Assembly (NCBI GenBank): GCA_963555705.1
Contig: OY743187.1
Coordinates: 8,446,133-8,510,132 of the forward strand
Source of the DNA: Ligustrum vulgare
Lineage: Eukaryota > Streptophyta > Magnoliopsida > Lamiales > Oleaceae
Length of the DNA: 64,000 nt
Direction of reading: 5' to 3'
Shown: positions 44,201 to 57,054 of the stretch, one piece after another
Layout: every line of letters begins with the position of its first letter
How positions within the stretch are numbered: position 1 is the first letter of the stretch
Notes under the pieces: generated by a model
What the model was told of the DNA's origin: nothing
Databases searched by the model: none
The model's input: the letters and a program-made list of their open reading frames with translations, nothing else
Position numbers and translations under genes: made by a program

Positions 44201-47200
44201 TCCCAAATTCAACAATGTGGTGTTTTTGACATGGATATGTGAAACGAAGCTGGAAAACTTGTGGTACAAATCCTTTTCGAAGCGTGATACTTGGTGTTCT
44301 GACTTAATGTGATATTTGGGACTTGTGTTTCTTACATTGAAATTGGTAATAGTGCAATTATGGCATCAAAGGGGACACATTCAGGAGAGATATATTTATT
44401 GGTATCTCCCCATGATCAAATTGAGAAATCAGTAGGGAAAGAAGACATATAATAACGTAAAAAAGATAGGATGAAACATGCAATGACATATTTGTCATAT
44501 AGTATAGAGAGAAGAAAAAAATGGAATGTTTAGTATGACACTGCCTTGCCCATATATAATGTTTGCTAATTAAAGATATGAAAGATTTTCTCCTCTATTT
44601 GCTTTAGGCTTGTGATTCTGTGTCAGATATTGCCATGTTGCAATTTTGTTAGATCAAGATCTCAGTACTGACAACGTTTGAAATTTTAAGGAATCCAAAA
44701 TCTGATTCCCTTATATTTTCTTGAGGCAGACAACACAAAAGCTTCAATTGAAGACGATGAATATACACGCATCTTGTCACGGATTGCTGAACTTGAACAA
44801 CAGGAAGAAGAAGCTGAAAAAGCCAATGAATTTAACAAAGATGATCAGATAGAAAATGATTTGGCTTTCAATACAATTCAAAGTTTTACTGACCAGGAAG
44901 TCAGAAGTTCAAAGGTACAGGGTTTCACTTAGAAAATGACTTTGTCTATAACCGGGAACTTATTTTTGTATGAACTTCTGTAGATCATACAGCATTTCAC
45001 TTAGAATCATTTTATATTCTTCTGTTTTATTCTTTGCCATCCCTGTAAACTCTCTATAAACTGTGTTGCCTTGCATGGCAAGGCCATTTAATTTTACCTA
45101 ATTGGCGTTTTTGCTGAACTGCATGATGCAGGTCGAGGATGCAAACTTGCAATCAATATCTAAAGGTATATGTCATTCAATCATTATTTGTAATCTATAT
45201 GCAAATTTACGTATTACCGTATGTTGTTATTGAGATGAAGGCAACTGATCTTATTATGCATAATAATTTCACATGCATATGCAGTTATGCACCATGTCAT
45301 TCCTAGATATTTTGATGAAGGAAAGTAACTGAACATATAACTCGAGTTTCTCATTGAACATAATGCACTATATTTGTACTGTTCTACCTCATGTAGCTTC
45401 CAGTGAAAACCTTGAAAGTATAAACCAATATGTTACCATATTTTTGGATGGACCCATTTTATCATTATAAAGAGGTACATTGATTTATTAAAATCTCCTT
45501 GCAACGTAGTTGTACTTGTAGGAAAAATAATATAGTATGAAAGTGAACTTTAAAATTAAGGGTTCACAGTCCTTGGAACTTCTGTAATTAAGTGATTATT
45601 ATTGTGAAATTCATTTATTAGTTACTTAATCATGACCCCTGGACAATGCACATTGTATTGCTAGTATGTAGAAATGCTTTCTGTTGATTTGTGTTTTGAC
45701 CTTGTTATTGCTTCGTGGATCTTATTTCCTAGATTGATGGGCTACTAGTTCCTTTAAAGACTTTTTTTTGGCAGAAAAGCACTAAAAATCTTGGCCATAA
45801 CATATTAAGGAAAAGTAGAAGATTTTTGAGCACGAAAAGCTCCTTGATCCGAGTGAATTTAATAAAGATGTGGGCTATATATGACATTTAATTGTGTCTG
45901 AGGCTCATCCTAGTTGACAGTTGACTTCCTTGTATTCTAAAAAAAAAAAAAAAAAAAAGGTGTAGCCCACACCTTAAGGGTCTTAACCGACCCTGCTCTG
46001 GACCATTGGTTAAGGAGGTAAATAGCAAGTTATGCCTCCCAGAGCCAGGGTGGAGGTGTGGTAAGTCATAACTCACGCTTGTCACAGGGCACAAACTCAT
46101 TATTTCAGGATTCGAACCCTGCACCTGACTGCGTTGAACACTTTTCCATCCCTCTCTTTTGCCACTGGGAGATGTGCCCTGGGGGCTCTTTGTATTCTAT
46201 CTGGTATGGAGGAATAATTAGGTGCAAATTGTTAACTGAAATTAACAATTTTAAGTTGTTTAACTTAATAGCAGGTGCCTACAATATTTCTACATGCACG
46301 TCTGTGTCTATTTTTTTGGTTTGCTTAGTTGGACCTCGTTGGTATGCAAAATTTTCGAATGAAGTTTGTGTTAAAGGTTGACGGTTAACGCCTATCTATC
46401 TCAAATCTTTTAAACTCATTTGCAGGTCTAGGACATCTGAAAGGAATGTAAGCACAAGTATTGGGTCTTTACATGTAGATACAAACTTGAGTTACATGTG
46501 TATGAAACTGTTGATTAAGTTATAACCAATTGTCTTAAATTAGCGTCATGACAGAGACATTACCTTTCAGTTATTTTCTTGTGTTGATTATTAATATGAA
46601 TGGAAACATCAGTTCATATAGGACCCTTGGTATTTCATCTTTTACCACAGTGGAAGAATTTTTTCCAGATTCTCAACATCATTGAAATCATTTGTATTTG
46701 TAAATGTGTGTTTTGTTAGGCATATTAGTTACTGTACTGGTAGGATGTACTTTCTTTTATATGTAGTCTGATTCCTCCTTCATTAAACTGATTCAGATGG
46801 ATCTTCAGATGGCAAAGGTCCAGCACTCAATGACTACAGTATGAAAAATGAGGTTTGGGAGCTTCCGGAAGTAAAGGAGAAAGTTCAGGCTCCAGTTACC
46901 GCTGATAATAAAGTATGCTTCATCGCTTCTTGTAGTCACCATAATCTTCTATTTATTGAATTATGGGCATATTTAATCTTTGATCCAAGTTTTCAACAAT
47001 ATTAAGTGTCACCATTACATGAAAATTAGTGAGAGCATGAGATCATATAGAATGTCTAAGATTTGGACCTTTTACCATGCGAAACATAAGCACTGTTGTT
47101 TAGTCGCTCCAACAACAGGAGTATATAATTTTTTCCCATTTTGTCGTTTCTATTCTCCATAAACAACACTTAAGCTCGCTAAAGAGTGTTCATAGATTAA

Positions 47201-48051
47201 TAGTGGCAGGCAGTGATTGCCAAGTGCATTGAGGTCTCAACTCGAGATAATTACAAGTGATTCCAATTTCTAGAGCAGATGTATTAGAGTTAGCACATTA
47301 CTTTTAGATCCTCTGCCTATATGATACCAGATTAGCTCAAATTAAGCTTCATTTTAATAAATTTGTGGTCCAGTTCATTGCTAGCTGTAGCAATATATTT
47401 AAAACAATTAGATGATCCTCACATTCTCCTATATCCTAACGCTTCTTGAAACGAGGAGTTAATGCTTAGCTAGGACAGTTCCTCTTTCCGGTGGACGGGT
47501 GGATAATAGGTTAGATTGGGGTTTCAGTTGCTCCTGCTGCTTATAGGTCTTGTCCTTCTTGGTGGGCAATTCAATCTTGTGACCTAATTGAGACTAAAAA
47601 AGAGAAACGAGATACGAACGGAGAGGAACAACCTATTGATGAAAGAACATGAAACAATTATGTTTCAATAGAGGTATGGGAAAGGGTGGGGACAATAGAG
47701 CGGTTGAAGCGGTTGGATTTTTCTAGCTGTTCTAACCACTGCTGGATGTGATCCCTACATTATCCCTCTTATGGTATGCATCCAATTTTAAGTGACTTAT
47801 GTTACAGGTATCTCGTCCCTCCTCCATACCAGGCAGCAGTAGTAACAAGGTATGTTACAGATGTGTGCGCAATCTTTCTAGTAAATTCTGTTTAATATAT
47901 TACCGAGTTAATTTGCACTTCTGTTATCGTACAGACTTTTACTGGTTCTATTGTAGAACACGCTCCCTACATTGGGAAAAATTCAGCGGAACAGCAGACT
48001 GGTGCTCGTAGCTCGAAACCTGTTTCGAGGTTTAAGATGCAGAGAAAGTAG
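41266..48051 (+). CDS. URI: URI-type unconventional prefoldin (RPB5 interactor homologue)
   Basis: Nine coding exons join in frame with GT-AG borders: 41266-41478, 41579-41638, 42324-42491, 43732-43798, 44730-44914, 45132-45165, 46797-46912, 47808-47849 and 47935-48051. The product is 333 residues. Residues 1-147 form the prefoldin-alpha domain: a helical start with NTNLINLVQKLP, the KAAFFPG and NEFMVLLG beta-hairpin segment, then a second helix (TIDILKRRGKGLKNQLESVK). An acidic middle follows. The C-terminus carries the FTGSIVEH motif and a basic KPVSRFKMQRK end, hallmarks of URI. The start is the first ATG after a leader acceptor. URI binds RPB5 and the R2TP/prefoldin-like chaperone complex and helps assemble RNA polymerases. 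A SINE lies in intron 6. Confidence 0.9.
42554..42612 (+). repeat. 30-bp tandem duplication in URI intron 3
   Basis: AATTATATTATAGGTGGTGG with a T-run repeats exactly twice (starts at 42561 and 42591). A recent slippage or duplication event. Confidence 0.9.
45939..46188 (-). mobile_element. SINE in URI intron 6, antisense, with TSD
   Basis: On the minus strand: an A-box-like CTCCCAGTGGCAA, a canonical B box GGTTCGAATCC (about 46105-46115), then about 150 bp and a T-run of roughly 19. The flanks CTTGTATTCT (45929-45938) and TTTGTATTCT (46189-46198) form a 10-bp TSD with one mismatch. It is complete and fairly young. Confidence 0.8.
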
Positions 48052-49448
48052 ATATATGATCTACGTAAAACTTTCACACTAGAAACTACTTCACCTAATT
48101 ACCCCTCCATCCCCGTCAATTAAATCTCTCTCTCCCTCTTGTCCACACTAAATTAGATTCTAATTGGTCAATCTATTTTTAATTTATTTTCATTTTTCAG
48201 TTTTAAGTGTCGAGGCAGAATTGGTTTTTTTCCTTCTCTCAGATGTGGGACACCATTTCATCCATTCCAAACCCTTTTCCTCCTTTCTTCCCGACCTTCA
48301 TCCGAGTCTTGCACTCTTCCTGCGCCTTGTCCTCTTCATCTTCATCCCGCGACTTGCCAACATGCCCTCTTCATCTTCATCTGCGACTTGCCAACTTGAA
48401 CATCGACGATTTTCACGGTGGTCGGAGGTTGATCTTTCTTCTCTTTCTGTCAAGGCTTCTTGATTTGGTTCCCAAGTTCGAACTCCAAGACCACATACAA
48501 GAGGTCTTTTCATCTAACCAAATTCTACAATTTCTGACCTAGTTGAGGCATCTTCTCCTCTTGCTTTGAGAGGCTTTTTGTCTTTTTCGGGAGTCTGTCT
48601 GTCAAATTGGGAGGTACCTTTCAATCTTTAAAACTCAAGTATAATTTTGAATCTTGGGTCTTATCGTTCTACTTGGTTCTTGCAAGAAAAATACAATCGG
48701 TGTGCTTATTCGAGAATTTTCTTCTCTACACGTTTTTGGAAGGTAAATTTTTGGATAACTCCAGATCTGGGAGAGGAAGGGAGCAACAAAATCTGAATTT
48801 TCTGGGGTGGTTAAGCTAGTGGGTGATCAAATTAGTAGCAGTTCTGGTAATTTTAAATATTTCCTTCTTCCAATCTTTGTATTCAATTGACAACTGATTC
48901 GAATTATAAATAGATTTTATTGCTATGATGAGGCCTTGTGCCAGCGAAAGGAAAGGTCTCCACCATTGAAATTTCCTTTCTTCCCTTCTATTTGTAGATC
49001 ATTCCTCCATCATGTAACTGATGTTCCTTCTCCCAAAGTTTAATAACATACATAGAGATTATTTTTGTAATAGACTGATATCTTGGATATTGAAAACCGC
49101 AATGCGGTATTCCTCTTTCTAATTTTTTATGATTTATATGCATGATAATATTGACATAATTATTTTGTAAGAATTTTCATGGATACTTCTCAGATCACAA
49201 ATTGTTATGCTATTCAAGATCACACGATAAGGACATGTTCTCTATGTTATTTTCAGGTCATTTTTAGTTTTTATTTTTCAAAATACTGAAAAAATGTTCT
49301 CTTTCCCATTTTCGAGAATAAGTTTTGGAAAACAAAAGTAAAATTTACATACAAAACACAGAAGGCCAAAATCATCGTTTGGAGCGTTTTGAGTAAATTT
49401 CAACTATAAAGCTTAAAAAGCGGAGAAAGCGTTTTTGATACAAAATAT
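48052..49448. other. downstream of URI; possible unrecognised transcript
   Basis: A CT-rich block (48120-48400) with overlapping open frames at 48164-48463 and 48207-48542 looks like a leader or first exon of another gene, but I recognise no domain and cannot place further exons. The 48806-48840 segment resembles 50700-50735. Confidence 0.3.
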
Positions 49449-49545
49449 GTGGTAGCTCAACCGGAAGTAACACAAAGATGGCCAAAGGTAACTTGTTCGA
49501 GCCCCAATGTTGCAATTCAATATTTTTTTTTTTTCAGGCGCTCCC
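49449..49545 (+). mobile_element. tRNA-derived SINE with T tail
   Basis: TGTGGTAGCTCAACCGG resembles an A box; GTTCGAGCCCC 45 bp later is a B box; a T-run ends it. It differs from the SINEs at 30530 and 45939. No TSD found. Confidence 0.6.
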
Positions 49546-51903
49546 AACCTCCTCTCTCGGCTTTCTTCCTCTTCCCCACCAGTAGCCGTGCACCACCACC
49601 ACCTCCCAACAGTAAAATTGCCCTTTTTTCTATTCATAGATATCTCCATTGGTAATTGGTTAAATCCAAATTTATTAGTTATTTCTCGGTATTTTCCTTG
49701 TTCGAAATCAATGAGTATTGATCAAGCAAATCTCTCAATCACGCCACACCAGGCTGTCTTTTCCTGCTGGCCGGCGGGAATGATTTGTTTTTATGCTTTG
49801 GTTGGTTTATGAGTTGTCTGGTGTTCCTTTTCATTTAGGCATTTTGGCTTGTTGATTAGGTTGCTTGAAAATGGTCGGGTTAGGCTACTGAAATTTTTGT
49901 AGACTTCTAAATTGGAAATCAATTTATTGCAATTTTTGTGTTTATTGTTGATGTTGGTGATTTTTCTGGTTTGTAATTTGTTGGTTTAATTTTGTGTTTG
50001 GATAATATGCGTCTCTGGTAATGTTTGATGTTGTTTGCTTTTGTCAGTTGGTAATTTTATAGTTCGAGCCATGTTAATCACACATCTAAATGTTACTAGT
50101 TTTTTCTTTAATATGATTGGATTTGAATCAAGTTGTTCTTAATTTCTTGATTTTTGTTTTCTAGTAAAGATGTACAAATTGCTGAGAGTAAGTGACAATT
50201 ATTCAGCAACAATTTTATTTGTGGCAATTATCTCTTGATTTTATTTTTTGGGACCGCTTAACTTCATTTTTTTGAGCCAAACTTCGTTTATATGGACTCG
50301 AGAAGTAATTGTGACTTCAACATCAATTCAACAAAAATTAAATAAATTAATAAAAGTAAGCCTTCAAAACAGAAGAAATTTTATAATTTAACACACAAGA
50401 AAATTAATTATAAATAATCAAAGTAGTATCTACAAAATTTCAAAAATAACGTGTTTTTCAATTTTTCATTTTCAGAAACAGTTTTTAAAAATGGCAAATA
50501 GAACGAGTTTTCAACAAACTTAAAAATAGGAAATGAAAATAGAAAATGTTTTCGAAAATAAAAACAAAAAAACAAAATACAAATAGAACGTAGCCTAATA
50601 TTTTGGAAATCTTTTAATTTAACTGGTCATTTGTCAATACCCATACAATTGCATTTGTTTGTTTTTTTTAATTTATTTCCGATTTCCAGGTTTGTGAGGA
50701 TTGTTGAATTAGTGGGTGAATAAATTAGTGACCAGTTAGATTTGAACATGCACGATTACTTAATGACTACTGAAAAATTCCTCTTAATTCATAATTCAAA
50801 ATCACCCCCATATAATTGTTTTTGTTGATTGTGTCGTATGTTATGATCATTAATAAGAGTTAAGATCAATCACTTTTGCATGTGGGACTATTAAGGAATA
50901 AAGTCGATTTTTAGTCATGGATAACTTATGAGTATAGAGAGTTGCGAATTGTGTTGATCTAAAGATATTGATATGCGTTTGATATGATTCAGAGCTCGAA
51001 TACAAGTATTCAAAAAAGCCAATAGATCAAAGTTTAGAGGTTGATTCAAAATTATTGAATCAAGCAATCAAAATAATCAATGTGATAATATGTTGACATC
51101 TTGATTACAAGAATTATAAATCTCATTTAATTGTTTGAACACCACAAGAATTAAACTTGTAAAGTTCGAAATTAGTTCGACGAAGAACAATGTCTGAAAG
51201 CAAATTTGCATTTCGAATTATATTAATTGCAAAGTTGTGTCTAAATAATACAAAGAACAAGTCTATACAAAGGCAAAAAAATAAAATTCTATTCTAATTA
51301 GAAAACTGAATAAATAATCTAATCTAATTGAAAAAGCAATTCTCAATCTCCTTAGGAATATAAAAAGATAAACTGTTTTATAACAATAATAATGGTGAAA
51401 ATTAAAAAGTTACCAAAATGTAAAACCAAAATAATAAAAAAAAAAGGTAAATATATTGCCACTACAAAAATTATTTACTATACCACATTTTAATCACACA
51501 ACAAGTAAAATATATTTTCACCAAATACACCATAACAAATTTACAATTATACTACTAATTCAAATAAAAACTTAATATATATAATATTGCTCCTCATTTT
51601 TCTCATAATTTCCACCCATAGTTTCTCATATTTTTGAGTTAATACCCCCAATTGCCACTATACAATTTGAAAAGTTCCTCAAGTGTCATTAAAGTTTAAA
51701 TAGTCTATGAAGTGCCATTATATTTTCAAATTATACCCTCACACGCTACTCTCTTTAACATCGTTAAATCACTTAACGGAATTCATGACGTGACGCACAT
51801 GTGATAATTAATAAAAAAAAAATATAATAATCACGTTAGTAAAATCGTTGTTGACGTGGCATAAATTAATTTTTTTGAACAGCAATTCGCAACATAAAAT
51901 TAC

Positions 51904-51904
<1 letters not shown>
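49546..51904. other. AT-rich intergenic sequence
   Basis: No gene recognised. Parts at 49255-49345 and 50430-50600 share TTTTCGA and GTTTT blocks of possible MITE origin. The CAAGTGTCATTAAA and GACGTGGCAT stretches (51680-51870) resemble a common plant repeat but have no ends I can place. Confidence 0.35.

Positions 51905-51962
<58 letters not shown>
51905..51962. repeat. (AT)n microsatellite
   Basis: About 28 uninterrupted AT units. Confidence 0.95.
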
Positions 51963-51963
<1 letters not shown>

Positions 51964-52496
51964 AATTACATAGCCCTTGAATGCTACTCTATTTAATATT
52001 ATTTTTCAGCTCAAACAAATCAATAAATCAATTAACAAAGTGCAGAACTACAACACAAAAAAGTACTGTTTCCTTACTAAAAATTTCTAGCTACAATCAA
52101 CGTTAATTTATAGAATAGAACATCGTCCTACCAAATACTCTTTTGTATCGTTTCAATTTATAGAACACCGTCCTACCGAATACTCTCTCGTTATTAATAT
52201 AAAATCACCACTGAGCTGCAAAAAATAAAATACAGAAGGCAGCAAGCAAAGCATAACGTGCACCCAAATTAGAAGCAGAGCAGTGCAAATTTATCAGAAA
52301 TAATTCAAATCAACCACACCATTAACTAGATCCCTTATTTCGTAACAAAAGCCATATTTGATCAGGTACCTTACTTTATGATAAAAAGAACTAAAAGACT
52401 AAATATCACCAATGTACAAATGCCTTTCGAGAAGCGGACTAGAATTTGATTAAAAAAAAAAAAAAACTCCAGATCCAAGAGCTCCTTTGAGTCAAA
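51963..52496. other. AT-rich intergenic sequence
   Basis: No gene recognised. Confidence 0.4.
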
Positions 52497-52718
52497 CTAG
52501 TTGTCTATCCATGCGATACACAAAATATTTAATTTTTAAATTATAATTTTGAAAATTCTTAATTCAATCATATCAAATAAAAAATATAATTTCAATAAAA
52601 TTTCAATACAAAATGTTATTGAATTTGAAACTTTAAAAAAGAAAAAACTATTCAAAATAAAAAATGTTACATGTACACTAAATATACCGCGCCACTCAAA
52701 ATTTGACATTCATTTTAA

Positions 52719-52722
<4 letters not shown>

Positions 52723-52767
<45 letters not shown>
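52723..52767. repeat. (TA)n microsatellite
   Basis: About 22 uninterrupted units within repeat unit A. Confidence 0.95.
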
Positions 52768-52769
<2 letters not shown>

Positions 52770-53984
52770 CTTTTTTCTCAAAAAATTTGTCCTCCTCATC
52801 ATCTATTTCCCTTTAAATATTTTATAATTTTTTATTAACTATATTTTTTAGTGTGTTGCTTACCTATATTGAATAATTAATTATTTTTGTAATATACATA
52901 TTGAAGAACCTACTCATTTATTGACATATTACGAAGTAAAATTTCAATAATTTTATTTATTTATTTTCAAAATATATTAATTCAATTTTTTCATTTCTAA
53001 TTTAACAAATTTATATACCATATATTTATTTATTTTAAAATATATTAATCCAAAATTTTCATTTTCAATGTAACACATTTACATAGATATGATATGACAT
53101 TTATTTCTATTAAAATATATTAATCCAATTTTTTCATTAAGTACATAACACATGTTATTTAATTTGAAACTTTTAAAAAAAATCAAAATAAAAAATTCTG
53201 CATGTACACTCAGTGTACCGCGCCATTCAAAGTTTAGCACTTAATTAAATTTTCTATATAAATTTCTTTTGACTTTTATTTACGTTTTTCTCTAAAAATT
53301 TGCTTACATTATCATATATTTTCTCTTTAATGTGTTATAATTTTTAATTAACTTTACTTTTTAATATGTTGCTTAAATATAGTTTATTCTAAATCCAATA
53401 TATTAATTAATATATTTTATTTTTCCTTATTTCTTAAACAAACCAATTTTTGTCAAAATGATAAAATGATTAAATTTTCTACCAATTTATCATTGGTGGT
53501 AAAAAGTTGATAGTAAATAATTAATTATTTTTGTAATACGCTTATTGAAGAACCTACTCATTTATTGACATATTAGGATGTAAAATTTCAATGATTTTAT
53601 TTATTTATTTTCAAAATATATTGATTCAAAATCTTCATTTCTAACTTAACAAATTTATATAACATTGATTTTTTATTTTCAAATATATTAATCCAAAATT
53701 TTCATTTCCAATTTAACACATTTACATAGATATGACATTTATTTATAACACATTTACATAGATATCACATTTATTTGTGTTCAAATATATTAATCAAATA
53801 TTTTCATTTCCTACATAACACATTTAAATAGATATCATATTGTTTGTATTCAAATATTTTAATCTAGTTTTTTCATTTTCAATGTAATATATTTACACAT
53901 AGTATATTTATTAAAAATCTTACTAAATATGTAATAAATAATAATTTTTCCTACAAAAATATTTATCTTTTACTTATTTTTTTA

Positions 53985-53999
53985 TTATACATAAAGTAG

Positions 54000-54051
<52 letters not shown>

Positions 54052-54110
54052 TTAAATGCAATTTTTCCTCAAAAATGACTCTCTCTCCTCACTTCTACTT
54101 TTATATATAA
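53985..54110. repeat. foldback palindrome with (GA)n expansion
   Basis: AAGTAGAAATGAGAGAG with a (GA)n run (54003-54048) and AGTCATT pair with AATGACTCTCTCTCC and ACTTCTACTTTTATA. The same structure without the long GA run is at 55590-55690. Confidence 0.7.
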
Positions 54111-54113
54111 TAA

Positions 54114-55680
54114 CTAGTTGTCTACCCATGCGATGCACGGAATATATAATTTTTAAATCATAATTTTAAAAATATCTTGATTCAATCATATCAAATAAAA
54201 AATATAATTTAAATAAAATTTCAATGCAAAATATTATTGAATTTGAAACTTTATAAAAGACAAAACTATTCAAAATAAAAAATTCTACATGTACTTTGGT
54301 ATACTGGCCACTCAAAATTTGACACTCGTTTAAATTTTTTGTATAAAATTTTTTTGACTTTTATTTACGTTTTTCTCTGAAAATTTACACACCTCATCAC
54401 ATATTTTCCTTTTAATATATTATATTTTTTATCAGCCATATTTTTTTAATGTATTGCTTACATATATTTTATTTGAAATCCAATATCTTAATTAATATAT
54501 TTTATTTTTTCGTATTTTTTAAACATGCCAATTTTTGTCAAATGATTAAATGATTAAGCCTCCGTTTGGTAATAATGTTTAGTTTATAAATTTGTTTATT
54601 TATATTTTGAGGTAAAAAAGTAGTGACTGAAAATTGGAGATAGAAAATACGTGTGATTAAAAAGTTGATAGAAAATAATTAATTATTTTTGTAACATGCG
54701 TATTGAAGAGCCTACTCATTTATTGATAATTAATTAATTTTGTAATATGCTTATTAAAGAATATACTCATTTATTGAGATATTAGGAAGTAAAACTTCAA
54801 TAATTTTATTTATTTATTTTCAAAATATATCGATTCAAACTTTTCATTTCTAACTTAACAAATTTATATAGCATGTATTTATTTATTTTCAAATATATTA
54901 ATCCAAAATTTTCATTTTCAATGTAGCACATTTACATAGATATGACATTTATTTATATTCAAATATATTAATACAATTTTTTCATTTCCTACATAACACA
55001 TTTATATAGATATCACATTTATTTATGTTCAAATATACTAATCTAATTTTTTTCATTTTCAATGTAACACATTTACACACTGTACATTTATTACAACTCT
55101 TACTAAATATGTAATAAATAATAAATTTTCCTACAAAAATATTTACATTTTCTTTATTTATTTATATTTTTTTATATATAAAAGTAGAAATGAGGAGAGA
55201 TGGTCATTTAACTTAAAAAATTTATATAACATGTATTTATTTATTTATTTATTTTCAAATATATTAATCCAAAATTTTCATTTTCAATGTAACACATTTA
55301 CATAGATATAACATTTATTTATGTTCAAATATAGTAATATATTTTTTTCATTTCCTACACAACATATTTACATAGATATCACATTTATTTATGTTCAAAT
55401 ATATTAATCAATTTTTTTAATTTCCTACATAACACATTTATATAGATACCCTTTATTTATATTCAAATATATTAATCTAATTTTTTTTTTTCATTTTCAA
55501 TGTAACACATTTACACATTGTACATTTATTACAACTCTTACTAAATATGTAATAAATAATAAAATTTTCTACAAAAATATTTATTTATTATTTTTTTATA
55601 TATAAAAGTAAAAATAAGGAGAAACGGTCATTAAATGCGATTTTCCCTCCAAAATGACTCTCTCTCCTCACTTCTACTTT

Positions 55681-55759
<79 letters not shown>

Positions 55760-55761
55760 GA
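54114..55761 (-). mobile_element. Helitron-like repeat unit B
   Basis: It starts CTAGTTGTCTACCCATGCGATGC and follows unit A head to tail at a spacing of 1617 bp. The core repeats the CTCAAAATTTGACA and GAGCCTACTCATTTATTGA blocks of unit A, and short tandem pieces (ACATTTACATAGATAT..., about 62-64 bp) at 54900-55080 and 55240-55480. Ends in the palindrome and a (TAA)n. Confidence 0.5.
55686..55757. repeat. (TAA)n microsatellite
   Basis: About 24 units, directly before the third CTAGT end at 55762. Confidence 0.95.
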
Positions 55762-56894
55762 CTAGTGAATCATCCCGTGCGATGCACAGGAAGAAACGTT
55801 TAGATAAAAATAATCTTATTCTAAATTAAATGAATCTTTAAACAAAATAAATAACATTCAAAAATAAGAGATAAGTTCATCATTTATTAGTTTCATTTAT
55901 AAATATCAACATTTTAGAGAGAAGTCATACATGCGAAAATGATTGTCCTTAACTCTTATTGAACACTTAAATGTAGGATCTCCAATATTCATTTACTCTG
56001 AACATTAAAAAAATAGATGAAAAAGTTAATAATAGAGACCATGCATATAAAAGATAAAATTCAATATTTTAACCATTGACAATGAAAAACAACATCTATA
56101 ATAATAATAATAAAAAAAAATTAAAAAAATTGCGAGGTTGACAAAGATATTGCATCAAATTTATGATATTTTAGGTTTTCAATATTTATACAACTTTATT
56201 ATTTTCTGATTGAAATTATAATTTAGTATTAATCATCTCAATTTTTAGTTAAGTAAATTGGGAGACAATTTATATATTGTTGTGAAAAAATATCATAAAA
56301 TTTGAATTAAAATATGGCAAAGAATATCTTGGCATGGTTAATTACTTTTTGAAATTTTAAAATTAACAGTTAAGACAAAAACAATTAATAACTATATAAT
56401 TTCAATCAATATAAATAAATTTGTTAACCGTTAATGTTAAAATATGTAATATGAGATTTTTTGGAATAAAAAATTAATTAAGAATTAAATGTAATTGTCA
56501 TTGAAATAATTTTGACAAATAATGTGGTATAAGAAAGAACTTTAATATGTATATGTAATAAATAACTAAAAAATAGGATTTACTTATAAAAATTTCAATA
56601 AAACGCGATTTATAAAAATACGAATGTGTATAAATTTTTGATATAATTTTAATTGAGAATTTGACATTGGATCTGTATGACTGAACCAAATATTTATCCA
56701 TAATATTAAGACCAATAAAATATAACAATTATTATAAGAAATTAATTATGTATTAAATGTAATTATTTATAAAAATATTTAATAATTTAATAATACGCAA
56801 TAAAAAAGAGCTCCAATTTTTAGATGTACTAAATAACTAAAAATAAGATTATTTATAAAGAAACTATACGTATGATGTGATTTATAATTTAGTA
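55762..56894. other. AT-rich DNA after a third Helitron-like end
   Basis: CTAGTGAATCATCCCGTGCG at 55762 contains the hairpin CCGTGC-GAT-GCACAGG, but the sequence beyond does not match units A and B. No gene recognised. Confidence 0.4.
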
Positions 56895-57054
56895 CTCCCT
56901 CCGTCCCATAAAGATAATTTTCTACTCATTTTCATACAGATTAAGGACAAAATGGAATATAAAATATTAACCTCACTCTCAAAAAATAAAGTGGACTATC
57001 TTTTTGGGACGGGCGAAAAAGAAATAGTGTACTATCTTTGTAGGACGGAGAGAG
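56895..57054. mobile_element. Stowaway MITE (Tc1/Mariner), 160 bp
   Basis: CTCCCTCCGTCCCA at the left and GGACGGAGAGAG at the right are the classic Stowaway inverted repeats. TA lies on both sides (56893-56894 and 57055-57056). Confidence 0.92.

Larger units (their letters stand above)
52497..54113 (-). mobile_element. Helitron-like repeat unit A
   Basis: The plus strand starts CTAGTTGTCTATCCATGCG. Read on the minus strand this is a short hairpin followed by CTAG and T, as at Helitron 3' ends. The unit carries internal duplications (52628 and 53161; 52900 and 53550), a (TA)n at 52723-52767, and ends in the palindrome described separately. No Rep/helicase gene. The Helitron assignment is tentative; the repeat unit itself is clear. 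Confidence 0.5.

Noticed and set aside
46058..46381. 107-codon plus-strand frame in URI intron 6
   Set aside because: Covers the antisense SINE and its flank; no domain.
46425..46450. Possible extra URI exon after an AG in intron 6
   Set aside because: Exon 6 joins exon 7 in frame without it, and the piece lacks a good donor.
55635..55829. 64-codon open frame
   Set aside because: Mostly poly-Ile from the (TAA)n microsatellite.
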